This document shows, one piece after another, positions 21,675 through 32,909 of a stretch of 64,000 nt of DNA. Origin of the DNA: Nectonema munidae (lineage: Eukaryota > Nematomorpha > Nectonematoida > Nectonematidae). Position 1 is the stretch's first letter; every line of letters starts with the position of its first letter. The position numbers were made by a program, and so were the translations under genes. The stretch spans positions 28,736 through 92,735 of the forward strand of contig JAUIRK010000338.1 of the NCBI GenBank assembly GCA_030549495.1, written 5' to 3'. A model generated the notes under the pieces. That model made no database searches and was not told where the DNA came from. It saw only the letters and a list, made by a program, of their open reading frames with translations.

Positions 21675-24600
21675 GTTCTTTTTAACAATATACCTTACAT
21701 TTTGAAAGTACAATATTACTAAAAAACTAAGAATACTAACTTTTCTCTACGAAGATGAAGAAGGAGTTGATCTTTCTAAATACCATATGATTACAATATT
21801 GATTTCATTTCTTGAGGTATCTGATCAGTTTTACTCTAATTTTTAGTTTCGGTCAAACTGATAGATACATTTCTAAAAAAAAATTTTCCTTAAGTGTATT
21901 AATCTGGGCAGTTGATTCCAAACAGCAATAAATCCTGCGCCTAATAAATTTAGCTTCAAAAATTATAGAAGATTAAATAATAATTCTCTTTTGTTAGAAA
22001 CCGATTCGATTGACAAATTAAATCATTTGAAGTTTTCATTCCCAAAGTTTTTCTTATGAAAATTTACAGCCTAAAAGTCCTTATTTTTTGTAAACAATAA
22101 TGATAATTCTTTACTTCTTCTTGAACCAAATGTTATTATTAGTAAGCTAAATAATTTGTTAATCTCTGATATTTCAATATTTTTATGTTTTCAAACAAAT
22201 ATAATTCAAAAGTTTACAATATTGGTATAAAGTTTAAACATAATGTTGTCAAGAATATTTATAGAAAAAAAATATGTATACATAAACTGTGAAACAAATA
22301 AACTCGTACGTAGATTTATAAAACTCGCTATACATGTAACCAATATAACCACTTTTCAAAAGATTGTTAATCGATTAAATCTATTTGTTATCCAAACTAA
22401 AAATAAAAATTGACCTTTTTATTTAAACTGTTCAAAAAATAAATTCGTTTGTAATCATATTTGTAACTCTTCTAAGTGTCCTGTTTTAAAAATAAGAAAC
22501 CGTATTAATTCAAATTGTCTAAGATCGCTAGTAATGAATATGAATCTTGTCCAAACAAACAAGAAGTTACTAAATCTTTCGTCTCCCTTGATTTACTTCA
22601 TTCTAATATCTGTTGGGACGTGAGTAAGATTTGTTAGATACTGGGCTTGGATAACTTAAGATCTTGAGTTCAATCCCGCATCAAGCATCCTTTCTTCATC
22701 AGAAAAAAAGGATCTGGCATTACATTTATCATTATAACAAAATGGGTAGCAATATAAATCTTGGTGGAAGATAGCAGTTTGATAGTGAATGGAGATTCTG
22801 AAGCAGAAAACTGTGTTAGTAGTTTCAATAACCTATTACAAAGTTGTATTATTTAGTATATACCTGAAACTACACAGAAATTGAAGAATTGTAGTCCCAC
22901 CTGAATGATGACTGGATTGATCGAGAAATAAAACTCTATTCAATCAGAATTGGAGGCTGTTGTATATCTTCAGAATAAAGTGTAATGTTAATTGCTAGAA
23001 AATTTATATAATTGCGTGAAAATTTTTAACCTTCCGTCTACGGACAATTTTGTTATAGCTTAGTTTACGGACATATGGCATTTTACTCCATGTATGCATG
23101 CAAACTAAACTTAGTCACCTCGAATATATATTTATTTTAGGAGGTGCTGTATAAATGCAAATGGTATTACTACTTTAATTGATTAACGTAGAGTTGGAAT
23201 TGAAATGAAAGCTATTAAAACCCAAACTTTATTGGGTTATTATATACCCAAACGTGCCTAAATGCACGTTTGCTAAATTGACATTGAGTACTAATTCATA
23301 CGTTTTACTTCCGCCACGTGGATGCTATATAAAAGACGTTATGTACGCAAGTTTGAAAATGTTTTAAGACTAGGCACACGAATGGTTCAAAGGACTTAAG
23401 TTCTCAATGAAAATCGACTAATAAGTTTTAAAATCTTATCTATGTGGAATAGAGGAATGAGCTCATTGTCACATATCTAATATTGAAGGGATATTTTAGT
23501 GATGAACTTAAATAAAAATTTGTTTTAGATGAGAGGAGAACTGCCATGTCTATAGTCTAAAAGCTAAGAAAAGAAGTCTGATAAAGATAAGGAATGAACT
23601 ATTCTTCTCAAATCGTGTAGTGAATTGATAGAATTCTTGGCCACGCGCTTTGATTAAAGTTGAGTCAGTATCTGCTTTCAATAAGATCTTAGATCACAAA
23701 CAATCTTGCCAAACTTGATTTCGGGAGAAGTATCACTCTTAGTTTATATTTTCCTGCATTACTTGACTCATATACGCCAAAAGCGTTCTGTCATTAATAA
23801 ATGTATTCTGTTCTATTCTAAAATTATTGTTTATCCAGAATAAATATTTATTTTATTATTTTAGATTTTTTTTTATTTTGTTGTATTTTTAACGGCCTCC
23901 AATTATATAGCTAAAGACCAGAAGTTTCTTAAATTGAATATTTTAAATGTAAGTTTAACCGTTTTAAATTTGCAGACGTTTATTAAATTAAAAACCTGTG
24001 ATATTATTGTCAGATTTTTTCATTATAACCGGGGCAAAATGTTATTGAAAAAAGTTAAGAATAAAATTTTGTCTAGCAAAAATAAGTAATATGAAAAATA
24101 CTTTGAAAATATAAGATGAGTTTTTATATTAAAATTCTTAACTTCTTTCTGTAATATATAAGTTTAGTGGATAAAAAATAGGATTCTTCTAAAATCAACT
24201 AATAATGAAAAATTTTGTAGCCTTAAATGCAGTACAAATGAATTATGCGAAGTTAATATATTTACCTGAACAAAAAAATCTAAAGCAAATTATTTGTGTT
24301 CAGAGCACGGCGTAGTTCCCATTTGTATTTTGAAATAAAGTCGCAACAGCTTTTATAACTGAATATAGGGTATTTTTGAGTTAGTAATTTTTGTATAATC
24401 ATTGTTAGTTATCTATATTGATATTATGTGAAGAAGTTATGAAATGTTTATAAAGTATCGACAGGTTCATTTGATTGTTTTGCAAAAACGAGTATTAAAA
24501 AACCGCAAATTTGTTTCACACTTATTATTTTAAACTCTAAATGTAAAACAGCCTAAAAATAGAGTTTTCTTTGCCAATTTCCCTAAAACATGAAATTGTT

Positions 24601-25118
24601 ATATAATTTGAATTAAAATGGTCGTGCATAGGTTTAAATATTGATGAATTTCAGAAAAATTTTAAATATAGAATGTTAAATGTCTAAATATACATATAAA
24701 GTTATTCCTTTTCTGACATTTCAAATAATCTTTTTATTTAAAACACAAGTTTTGCGTTTTAATAAAAATTGTATCAAAATTTTTCTAAAAACCTATAAAT
24801 TTTGATATTCATTTACAGATTTGAACATGAAAAGGTCATCGAACTGTCATTAAATGGTATCAAAAGATGCAGCTTGCAATTATAGGAAAAATCAAGCAGC
24901 CCCATAGCAAGCAGTTAAGCTGATTTCGTACGAAGTAGGTTTTTGTTGGGGGGGGGGGGGTGTTGAAAAAACCCCCCTCGGCACTATTAGGGTTAAGTGT
25001 TTGAAGCATGGCTGTAATCAATCAAAAAAATGCGGTCATTTTAAGTGGCTAGAAAGCTTTCTATTAGCTTCAAAATGCCCAGAATTTAGGCCTCCATTTG
25101 GCCAGTGTATTTATCAAC
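21675..25118. other. gene-poor stretch with one SINE
   Basis: Contains SINE copy D (22615-22709). At 23027 a TTAACCTTCC sequence matches the end of the piggyBac element at 47179, but no partner end was seen. At 24940-25000 a G-run, a C-run and TAGGGTTAAG recall the interior of the hAT element at 1014-1497. No gene recognised. Confidence 0.4.
22615..22709 (+). mobile_element. tRNA-derived SINE, copy D
   Basis: Begins GGGACGTGAGTAAGATTTG, then TTAGATACTGGGCTTGGATA, a degraded B-box (AGTTCAATCCC), and CATCAAGCATCCTTTCTTCAT, ending in an A-rich tract. The 3' third of the family is absent. Confidence 0.65.
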
Positions 25119-25660
25119 CAGGGGCTCACATCCGGTGTTGGGGCGAAAAGCTTATTCACCCCCAATAATTAAGAATTTTTTTAAACTAGTGTATATGCGT
25201 TATGTTAATTTAATTAAAATATTTTCGCTGGAAGTATAGTTTTTAAATTTCATCAATTTTGTAAAAAAAATATAAAGTAGTCATAAATTTACGTATGCGC
25301 TGTATACACTCTTTTTTAAAGGATTGCTCAAATACTTGGTCTTTATGTAAACACATTAATAAAAATTTATGTCTACAAGCAATAGACATGATGCAAATAT
25401 AAATTTGGAGCATCCCAATGCACTGAATGAACATGAAAGTTTTCATATATTATAGTATTTAGTGCAGTTTAATTCCACGATTATCATTTCTTCTGTTAAA
25501 TTCATTAACAAAACCTAAATCAATTTCCTCAGCATGTGCTCTTTCAATGGACAATAGTGCGATGTTACTCAATCTAGCACTTGTCATAGAATTTTTGAGG
25601 AATATTTTAACTAATTTTATTGTAGAAAAGCTTTCACACTATCATCGTAACCACAGAGTT
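25119..25660 (-). mobile_element. hAT element remnant
   Basis: The C-terminal part of a hAT transposase lies at 25455-25650 on the minus strand. Downstream of its stop, about 340 bp away, is CAGGGGCTCACATCCGG (from 25119), which has the form of a hAT terminus facing the right way. The 5' end could not be located, so the extent is inferred. Confidence 0.4.
25455..25650 (-). pseudogene. hAT transposase C-terminal dimerisation fragment
   Basis: The minus strand reads ESFSTIKLVKIFLKNSMTSA, then RLSNIALLSIERAHAEEIDL, ending in a stop. This is the conserved hAT C-terminal signature (ERSFSKLK.IK..LR..M...RL..LALLSIE...). The catalytic core upstream is gone or unrecognisable. Compare the independent copy at 31630. 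Confidence 0.7.
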
Positions 25661-25680
25661 AGAGATCAGTGATAATTTTT

Positions 25681-25987
25681 GCGGTTTTATTTCATGAAAA
25701 CAATATACTTGGTTGAAATGTTTATGTAATATATAATAATTTCTAGCGTATCATATATCAGAAGTCTGGCAAGACCTCCGTGGAGACAACTTGCCGACCT
25801 TATTATATATTTAAATGTATAAATCGTAAAATGCTAAAAAAAAATACCTAAAATAAAAATTTTCAAAAAATATTTTACATACATATTGAAAGCACCATGC
25901 TCAAAACCCTTAACTTTTAAATTGCAGTTTTATTTCATGAAAACTATATAATTGGTTGAAATGTTTATGTAATATATAATAATACTA
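25681..25987. repeat. direct repeat pair, about 64 bp
   Basis: The segment starting GCGGTTTTATTTCATGAAAA at 25681 recurs at 25924 as GCAGTTTTATTTCATGAAAA, both running through TTGGTTGAAATGTTTATG and TAATATATAATAAT. The copies are 243 bp apart and nearly identical over about 64 bp. It may be two units of a larger duplication or two ends of one element. Confidence 0.6.
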
Positions 25988-26754
25988 TTACTACTACTAA
26001 TAATAATATGAAATTTTTTTTGAAATTTGTACTTATTTAATTTGCAGAAAAAATTTAACTGTTATTCAATATTTCTTTTTCATGATATATATATCATTTG
26101 AAAGCTTATCGTTTGCTACATACGCTAGAATAATTTATTTTTCCAAAAGTTTTTAAATTTTTTTGATAACTGGACTACTTCAAAAAAAAAGAATATTTTT
26201 TTACTATTTAAGTGTTAGTATAGGTCAGTGTAATGTTTTTCTAATAAATTTTCCCCAACATTTCATGAGTAAATACTAAATTATAGTATCAGAATAAAAT
26301 GTTTTTTTTTAATTATTTTTGAAGTGAAAAATGTCAATTGAATCCCAATCGTGTGTTGATTAATCGTAGCCTACTTTTATTTTGAAACACTTTATTCAAT
26401 TTAGATACCATTTTTCGGTTTTTTAACGAACACTATTGTATTGACAAGATGTACTACTTTAAGGCTATGTTTTATGTCCTGGCTATGTTTTAATATTTAA
26501 AAAAAACTTCCGCTCACCACTCAAAATTGAATAGCAGGCTGAAGTTCAGTTCTTATTCGTTGTTTAATTGATATATTCATTATAATATCCTCCCAAAGAT
26601 AATGAAATTAATTGATTTACTTTTCATTTTTATTTAATTTTATTGGGTTGAATTTTATGGTTGGGTTTTTGGATGAGCATTCTGAAATGGATTCGTCCAC
26701 CTTATTTTTCTTTATCGATAGATTATATTTACTTTTAAATTTTTTCCTTTTTAG

Positions 26755-28069
26755 GTTTTCATTCTCAAATAAAAACAATAAAGAACTTTATGAATGTTTG
26801 GGAGTCAATAGAACTGCATCCGAAACAGAAATAAAGCGCGCATATCGATCTCTTGCAAAAGCATATCATCCTGACAAAAATCCTTCACATGAAGAAAAAT
26901 TCAAGAGTATATCCTTCGCATATGAAGTGTTATCTAACCCTGAAAAGCGAGCAATTTACGACAAATTTGGTCTAGAAGGCGTTAAAGGCAGCTCCAATGA
27001 AGGAAACTGCGATGGTCTTTTCGATAGTTTCTTCGGTGGAAGCGGCAGCCATCCTTTTTCGTCACTGTTTGGCGAAAGTGTTGGACACAATTTTTTTGGT
27101 AGCAGTTGTTCATCTCGTAATTATCGCAAAAAAGGCGAAGACACCGTTTTCCCTCTTAAAGTCTCACTAGAGAACTTGTATTCAGGTAAAACATCTAAAC
27201 TTCAGCTGACAAAGAATGTCATTTGTTTACGGTGCAAGGGGTCTGGTTCTAATAACCCTAACGCGAGCTTCACTTGTACTGCTTGCAAGGGAGCGGGATA
27301 CCGAATTGTAATGAAACAAGTGGGGCCTGGCTTTGTTCAGCAAACGCAATCAACTTGCGATCAATGCAAGGGCAAAGGGGAAGTCATTGATCCAAAGTAC
27401 CGTTGCATCACGTGTAGCGGAAATAAGACTGTTAAAGAGAAAAAAATTATTGAAGTTCCCATCAGACCTGGAATGAAGAATAATGAAAAAATTAAATTTA
27501 AAGGAGATGGAGATCAACATCCAGAAATGGAGACGGGAGACGTGATTGTAGTGATTCAAGAGAAAGAGCACGACACATTTATTCGAAAAAGAGATGATCT
27601 ATTTTTCATGAAAAACATTTCTCTAAGTGAAGCGCTTACTGGTTTTTCTTACAATTTAGAACATCTCGACAAGAGGATTCTACGAATTCAAACATGTGTC
27701 GGTGATATAATACAGCCCAACTCTACCCGTGTTATCAAAGGAGAAGGTATGCCTGATGTTAAACAATCGTTGCATAAAGGCAACCTCTATGTTAATTTTC
27801 ATGTTGTTTTTCCCGAGTGTCATTTCGCCGATTCTACTGCTTTACAAAAGCTAGCAAAAATTTTACCCGCACCACCCACACAAAGCATGCCTTCTCTCAG
27901 CAGTGAACACGTGGAAGAAGTAGATTTGACCGAATACACGGAAACTTCGTCAGATAAACGTGACCAGGCTAAACGAGCAGAATCCGCGTACATGCACGAT
28001 GATGATGACGACGATGACGCTTCACAAAATTTTCATTCTGGGTCCAACGTTCAGTGTGCGCATCAGTAG
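26755..28069 (+). CDS. DNAJA2: DNAJA2-type Hsp40 co-chaperone
   Basis: Type I J-domain protein that stimulates Hsp70 ATPase and delivers unfolded clients in the cytosol. Residues count from the inferred exon start. The J domain (about 11-75) has the catalytic HPD in AYHPDKN. A Gly/Phe/Ser-rich linker with FFGGSGSH follows. The zinc-binding region then has four Cys-x2-Cys repeats ([32 protein letters not shown]). The two C-terminal substrate-binding domains and an acidic tract follow, and it ends in QCAHQ, a CaaX-type farnesylation motif shared with vertebrate DNAJA2. About 437 residues against about 412 in human. A strong acceptor (TTTTTCCTTTTTAG) ends at 26754, so the first codons probably lie on an unseen upstream exon. 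In-frame ATGs at 26657 and 26687 give an alternative start with a hydrophobic leader unlike the family. Intact, with no poly(A) scar, so not a recent retrocopy. Confidence 0.9.
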
Positions 28070-28175
28070 AGCTTCTCTCCTCCTCCTCTTTTCCAACATA
28101 ATACGCTCTTTCTATCTGATCTTTGAATGTGTATTATTATTCCCCTTTTTATGTGCTAGAAATCAGCAATTTTGA

Positions 28176-28181
28176 AATAAA
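28176..28181 (+). promoter_or_regulatory. poly(A) signal of DNAJA2
   Basis: AATAAA lies 107 bp after the DNAJA2 stop codon, in an AT-rich 3' UTR, and is the first canonical hexamer after the stop. Confidence 0.65.
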
Positions 28182-30229
28182 TATAAAGTTTACTATTCAT
28201 CAGCTACTCATTCACATGGATTAATTTTGCGTGAGTTCAAGAAGGAATCTAAATCTACTAATGATAACGAGAATGTGAACAGATTTTTTTAAAATAACCG
28301 CAATACGTATACACATTCTAAAATATAATCAAATAGTATATTAAATTGTATATGCTCCAACTCGTCGATGTATTATCCTGAAAACAATTTTTGGACTCTC
28401 CTACAAAGCCAGGTTTGTTTTTCAAAGAAAAAATATGACATCAATTTTAGTTTGAAAATGAAGAGAGTATCCTATAAGAAAAATTGTACATGGAAGGATA
28501 CAATTTATATTTAATGGGGAAAAAGGTAGCTCACACTTGGTTAAGAACCTTCTGAGCCCACTTGTATGAAGAAAAAAACTTAAATAAATTTTCGAAAAAA
28601 ACATTTGGGTCGTCGATCATTTTCTGAAATTTTAGCTTTTTTGGTCTATACTCTATGTCCTTGATTCAGACAATAGATCCTCAAAAGTATTCGAAGTCAG
28701 ATCACTAAGAGCACTTATGGACATAAAAATGCCGGCTATTGAGCTCATGTGCAGTTTTTTGACAATGTTTGTAAGTTTTTTAGCATAAAAAAATTATTTG
28801 TTGTTAAGATCAACGACTTCCTTAATTTGGATGAACCGCGATCTGCCCAGATGGCCTTATAACGACTCTAAAGTTGAACCGTTCCTCGGTTCTCCTACTA
28901 AATAACCTATTAAATAAATGACTTAAGAATTTTTCAGAGGATAAAAAGTTGAGGACTGTATAGTGCATACCAAAAATATATATATTTTGCTATCAAAATT
29001 AGAAACAACAAAAAGAGAGCATTTATATCTATACTAGTAAAACATCAGTCAGGATTGTGGAGTTGCATGAAGGGTCAGTGTGGCAGTAATAATTATTGCG
29101 ACTCTGATTTTAAAAATATTTGTATTCATCATGATTGTTAGATTAAAAATATATTTATACTTTCTCTTATGCCCAACGTTTCAAAATGCAACATAAAAAC
29201 TTTATCATTTTATTCAATTTTTGCATATCATAGAAAAAGGCTGAGTAATTCAATAAAATTGAAGATTTAACTTTTATTACACCTTGTAAGAAACAATACC
29301 TTGTAAGAAAACAAATTTTGGCTTACCAAATAAGAACTGGATATCGAAAATACAGCGTTTTCTAGAAAGCTTTTTACTCAGTTGATATAAAATTTGCTTT
29401 TAAAAATCAGTCAAATATAATTTCTTCCAATATTGCAATAAATGAAGCGAGAATATTTTTTTGTAATTCTATGATGAGACATATTGACATGTTTCAAATT
29501 TGTTCACAATCTCTTACCAACTGTTGATTTTCTGTTTCCAGAATTAGAATGATCATTCAATTGATCATTAAATATTTTATATTTTTGAGCTAGTTAGCTA
29601 TTTAATATCTCAGCTCCTCCACTTCTTTCATTGATAGTAAAAAAAATTTTATGGGAGTTCTTAAAGAAATCATCCATAATCTTTTTTTAATTATAAAATG
29701 TTTTCCTCCTTTATCACCTAAAAGACTCTCTCATTCAGGCCCAAGGAAAATGGTAAAATTCGATTCACATTTATAAAAAAAATTCAGAATAGCATCTCTA
29801 ATAAAAGTAAATCACATATTGCAGCTATCTGTCATAGTTATGGAATTCTAACTGTTTGAAATTGGCCAATCACTTTTTATTGAACTGATGATTGAAATTT
29901 TAACTTATAAGATGAAGGCTTAAAGATTTTTGATTCAGTGGATGCTTTTTGAAAATCTCAATACTAATTTTTTACACCATCTCCTAGTTCTTTGGAAAAA
30001 GGTGCATCTTCCGTGAAGAACAGTTACATACTTTCTTAAAACCATATAGTTCCTAAAAGTACTACTACATTGACAGCATAAAAGTATTCTATTATACGAG
30101 TTACTATTTCAATTTTCTTATAATCACACATTCTGATTTCAATGTGCCTTCACTTCACTTACTTCTCTAATGCTCATTATGTGTGATATAATAAAACTTG
30201 ACAAATATTTTTTGGAAAAAAACTGATTT
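28182..30229. other. gene-free stretch
   Basis: AT-rich, no recognised gene. The minus frame at 28422-28604 has no domain. A short GC-richer patch at 28640-28870 has no open frame of note. Confidence 0.4.
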
Positions 30230-31385
30230 TTAACAATCACTTTCACCCATTTTCACACTGTAATGGCCAAAAAAGAGTACAAAAATGAAAAACAACGACT
30301 ATTAAAAAATTATTTTAAATTTGAAGGATATTTTTGGTTTTAATTGTGATTTTCAATCAAAATGAGTTTTTTGAGAATTTTATTTTTCCGAAATGTCAAA
30401 CTTGATTTATAATTCCACACATTCTTGCACCCTAATTGCGAAAACTAAATTCTGAAATGAAGTGAGCATGGTAATAAAAAGATTTAAAATTTGTAAGTAT
30501 GTTTATAAGAGATCATTTTCAGGAATACATCACTAATTGTATTTGCACTTTGACATTTTTTCACAGTAATGGTCAAAATTTATCCAAAAAATGGTATCAA
30601 CATGGTCAATTTAGTTAAAAAAAATTTGAAAAAATTTCCAGGCCAAACTAATAAATTTGATTGACATTTTCACATCCTAATTACGAAAACTGAGTCCACA
30701 ATGAAATCAGCATAATGATCTATTATAAAAAATATTTTTTTTGAGAATATAAATAATATTCTAAGAAATAATTTTTAGTCGTGAAGCACAAATATGATTG
30801 ACATTTTCACACTCTAATTGCAAAAAATAAAATTAGGATATTCGATTTATTTTAGAGAAATATATTTTATTTAAAATGTGGATGAATCTTTTGGAGACAC
30901 TTTCTCCGGTGTAAACAGTAAATTTGATTGACACTCTCCAAATCCTAATTGCTAAAACTGAGTTGAGAAATGAAATCAACATGGTCGATTTGGTATAAAA
31001 ATACTTTGTTTAAGATTTAATTAATTTTTTTTGAAGAAAATTTTCAGACGTAAACCGCAAAATTATTTGACACTTTCAGATATTTTGACAACTTAATTGC
31101 AAAAAATGACTGGAATTTAAATGGGTATGATTGATTTGGTATAAAAAAATATATTTTATTTAAAATTTGAACAATATTTTTAGACACAATTTTCAGGCAT
31201 AAACCGAAAATTTGATTGGCACCTTGAGAAATTTTCACACCATAATTACCAAAACTGAGTCGAAAAATGAAATCAGCGTGCTCGATTTGGTATAAAAAAA
31301 TAAATTTTATTTATGAATGTTTTCGTAAGCAACTTTATCATCAATCAAAATTTTGATTGACATTTGCTACAAAGTTGCCATGTAA
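30230..31385 (+). repeat. satellite-like tandem array 2 (about 115-175 bp units)
   Basis: About eight diverged units. Landmarks recur in order: TTTGATTGACA, TTTCACACCCTAATTGCGA, AAAACTGAGTC, GAAATGAAATCAGCATGG, GATTTGGTATAAAAA, TTTTCAGGCGTAAACCGC. The AAAACTGAG landmark is found near 30441, 30572, 30685, 30826, 30954, 31106 and 31250. This is the same family as array 1 at 18.9-19.65 kb, in the opposite orientation. Confidence 0.7.
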
Positions 31386-31629
31386 ATGTTATGTGTTCCA
31401 ATATATATATGATTATAAAATTTTAAAAATGTATCCAATGTAAACACCAAATTATAAGTCAGACATTATATAAAAAAATTGTTGAAAAAAATGTGCATTC
31501 GATTTTCACATGAGAGGGTTATTCAACTACCGTGCAAATGGTATCAAAAGATGCAGCTAATTTATAGCCATTTTGGGAAAAGTCACGAAGTTTGAAGGCA
31601 TATAATTCGACCAATTTTGTACAATAGAA

Positions 31630-31870
31630 ATTTTAGTTGAAAAAGTGATGAACAATCGATTCCCAGCATTTCCTAATGTTTTTATTGCTTTGACAATGCC
31701 TGTAACTGCTGCATCAGGTGAAAGAAGTTTCTCAAAACTAAAGTTAATTAAAACATACCTACAGTCTAGATTCTAGAATTTCTCAAGAGAGACTAAACAA
31801 TTTGGCAATGATTTTTCATGAAAGATTTTGCGGATAAAAAAGCTAGAAAAGTCTTTTTCTAAAAATCTAT
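31630..31870 (+). pseudogene. hAT transposase C-terminal fragment
   Basis: The + strand encodes FPAFPNVFIALTMPVTAASG, then ERSFSKLKLIKTYLQS. After a frame change comes RISQERLNNLAMIFHERF. This is the hAT C-terminal dimerisation signature (P.T.ASGERSFSKLK.IK..LRS.....RL..LA). It is broken by at least one frameshift and a stop. Just upstream, the 23-bp phrase centred on AATGGTATCAAAAGATGCAG also occurs near 24855. Confidence 0.75.
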
Positions 31871-32598
31871 TTATACTATACTTGTAATTGCCCTTTTTTT
31901 GGTAGTATTTAAAAATAAAATTTCTATCAAAGATGAACTGTTTTTTATTCCTTCATTAAGCATATTACACAAAAGACAAAGATGTTTTTTACATTAAACA
32001 AATGCTATTTATACTTCATTGTATTAAACAGCATTTTAGTTTGAGGTATTGATTCTTTATAAATTTGATACACTGATAAAATTTTCGTCGGCAAGATTGT
32101 ACGTGTGGAACCAACGATGTTGGATAAACGAGTTCTAAAAGTTCCTAGGAATTTTTACATCTAGTTTCCACTATAGACATTTATTTCTTTTGTTATAACA
32201 GCTTTTAAAAAATATAAACAGATATATTCTGTCTTAAATTTCATAAATAAGCTGTTTTTAAAAGGAAATTTGAAAGGTATGGCTTAATTTTTCTTAGAAA
32301 CTAATATCTTTCCAAAGCTTCAATAAGCTTTGAGGGTTGACAAAATATCTCAATATCTATACCTCATTTTAAAAGTAAGAAATAAAACAGGAGAATTCTA
32401 AGTATTTTAATTCAATGATATCAACACAAGTTTAGAAGTAGAGTTAGATAAAATTGTTTGGCGGAATTGAAAACAGTTGTATTGAGAACATGTATGTTAA
32501 AAGTCTTTTCCATTTTATTATAATAAATATTTAAATTCCAGATCTTTTGTTTAAAAATGTAAATCAAAAAATTGAAACAATTTATTTTTGTAAAATGT

Positions 32599-32604
32599 TT
32601 TATT
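32599..32604 (-). promoter_or_regulatory. poly(A) signal of SMNDC1
   Basis: AATAAA on the minus strand, about 110 bp after the SMNDC1 stop codon, in the context GTGTAAATAAAACATT. Confidence 0.6.
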
Positions 32605-32715
32605 TACACTAAATGAATTGAATCAAGCTTACATACGAATAAGGAGTAAAATTATATATTTTATATAGATAAAATTTTGCATAGAAGTTACAATATCTTA
32701 TATTGAAGGATTTCG

Positions 32716-32901
32716 CTAACAAGAATTTAGAGGCGTTTTGGCGAGTTTTCCCATAAACTTTGTCAATTTTCTGTGTGGGTTGATGGTTTCTGTTGTAGAA
32801 TTTCCTGTTGCTGAGGCTGTTATTGTTGCATCCAACTCCGCTATATCTTTTGTTGCAAAAATACTTTTTCGAGTGATGCCTTTTTTTGATTTGTTCTGCG
32901 C
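32716..32901 (-). CDS. SMNDC1: SMNDC1 last coding exon
   Basis: Acceptor TATATCTTTTAG followed by GCG CAG AAC in phase 0, which fits the preceding exon. It encodes 61 residues from AQNKSKKGITRKSIFAT to NSC and a stop. AQNKSKKGITRKSIFAT aligns with AYSKNKKGQVKRSIFAS of vertebrate SMNDC1. The rest, rich in Thr, Ser and Lys, does not resemble the usual tail (GKVGVGTCG motif not seen), so the C-terminus has diverged. A long frame in another phase (32609-32998) hides this exon. Confidence 0.8.
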   Translation of the reverse strand, partial: AQNKSKKGITRKSIFATKDIAELDATITASATGNSTTETINPHRKLTKFMGKLAKTPLNSC

Positions 32902-32909
32902 CTAAAAGA

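Noticed and set aside
23027-23037. TTAACCTTCC as a second piggyBac copy (also near 38338)
   Set aside because: Only one end matches; no partner GGAAGGTTAA was seen nearby, so it could be chance.
26755-28069. DNAJA2 as a processed retrocopy
   Set aside because: Intact frame, a splice acceptor at the 5' side and a normal poly(A) signal with no A-tail or target duplication argue against a retrocopy.
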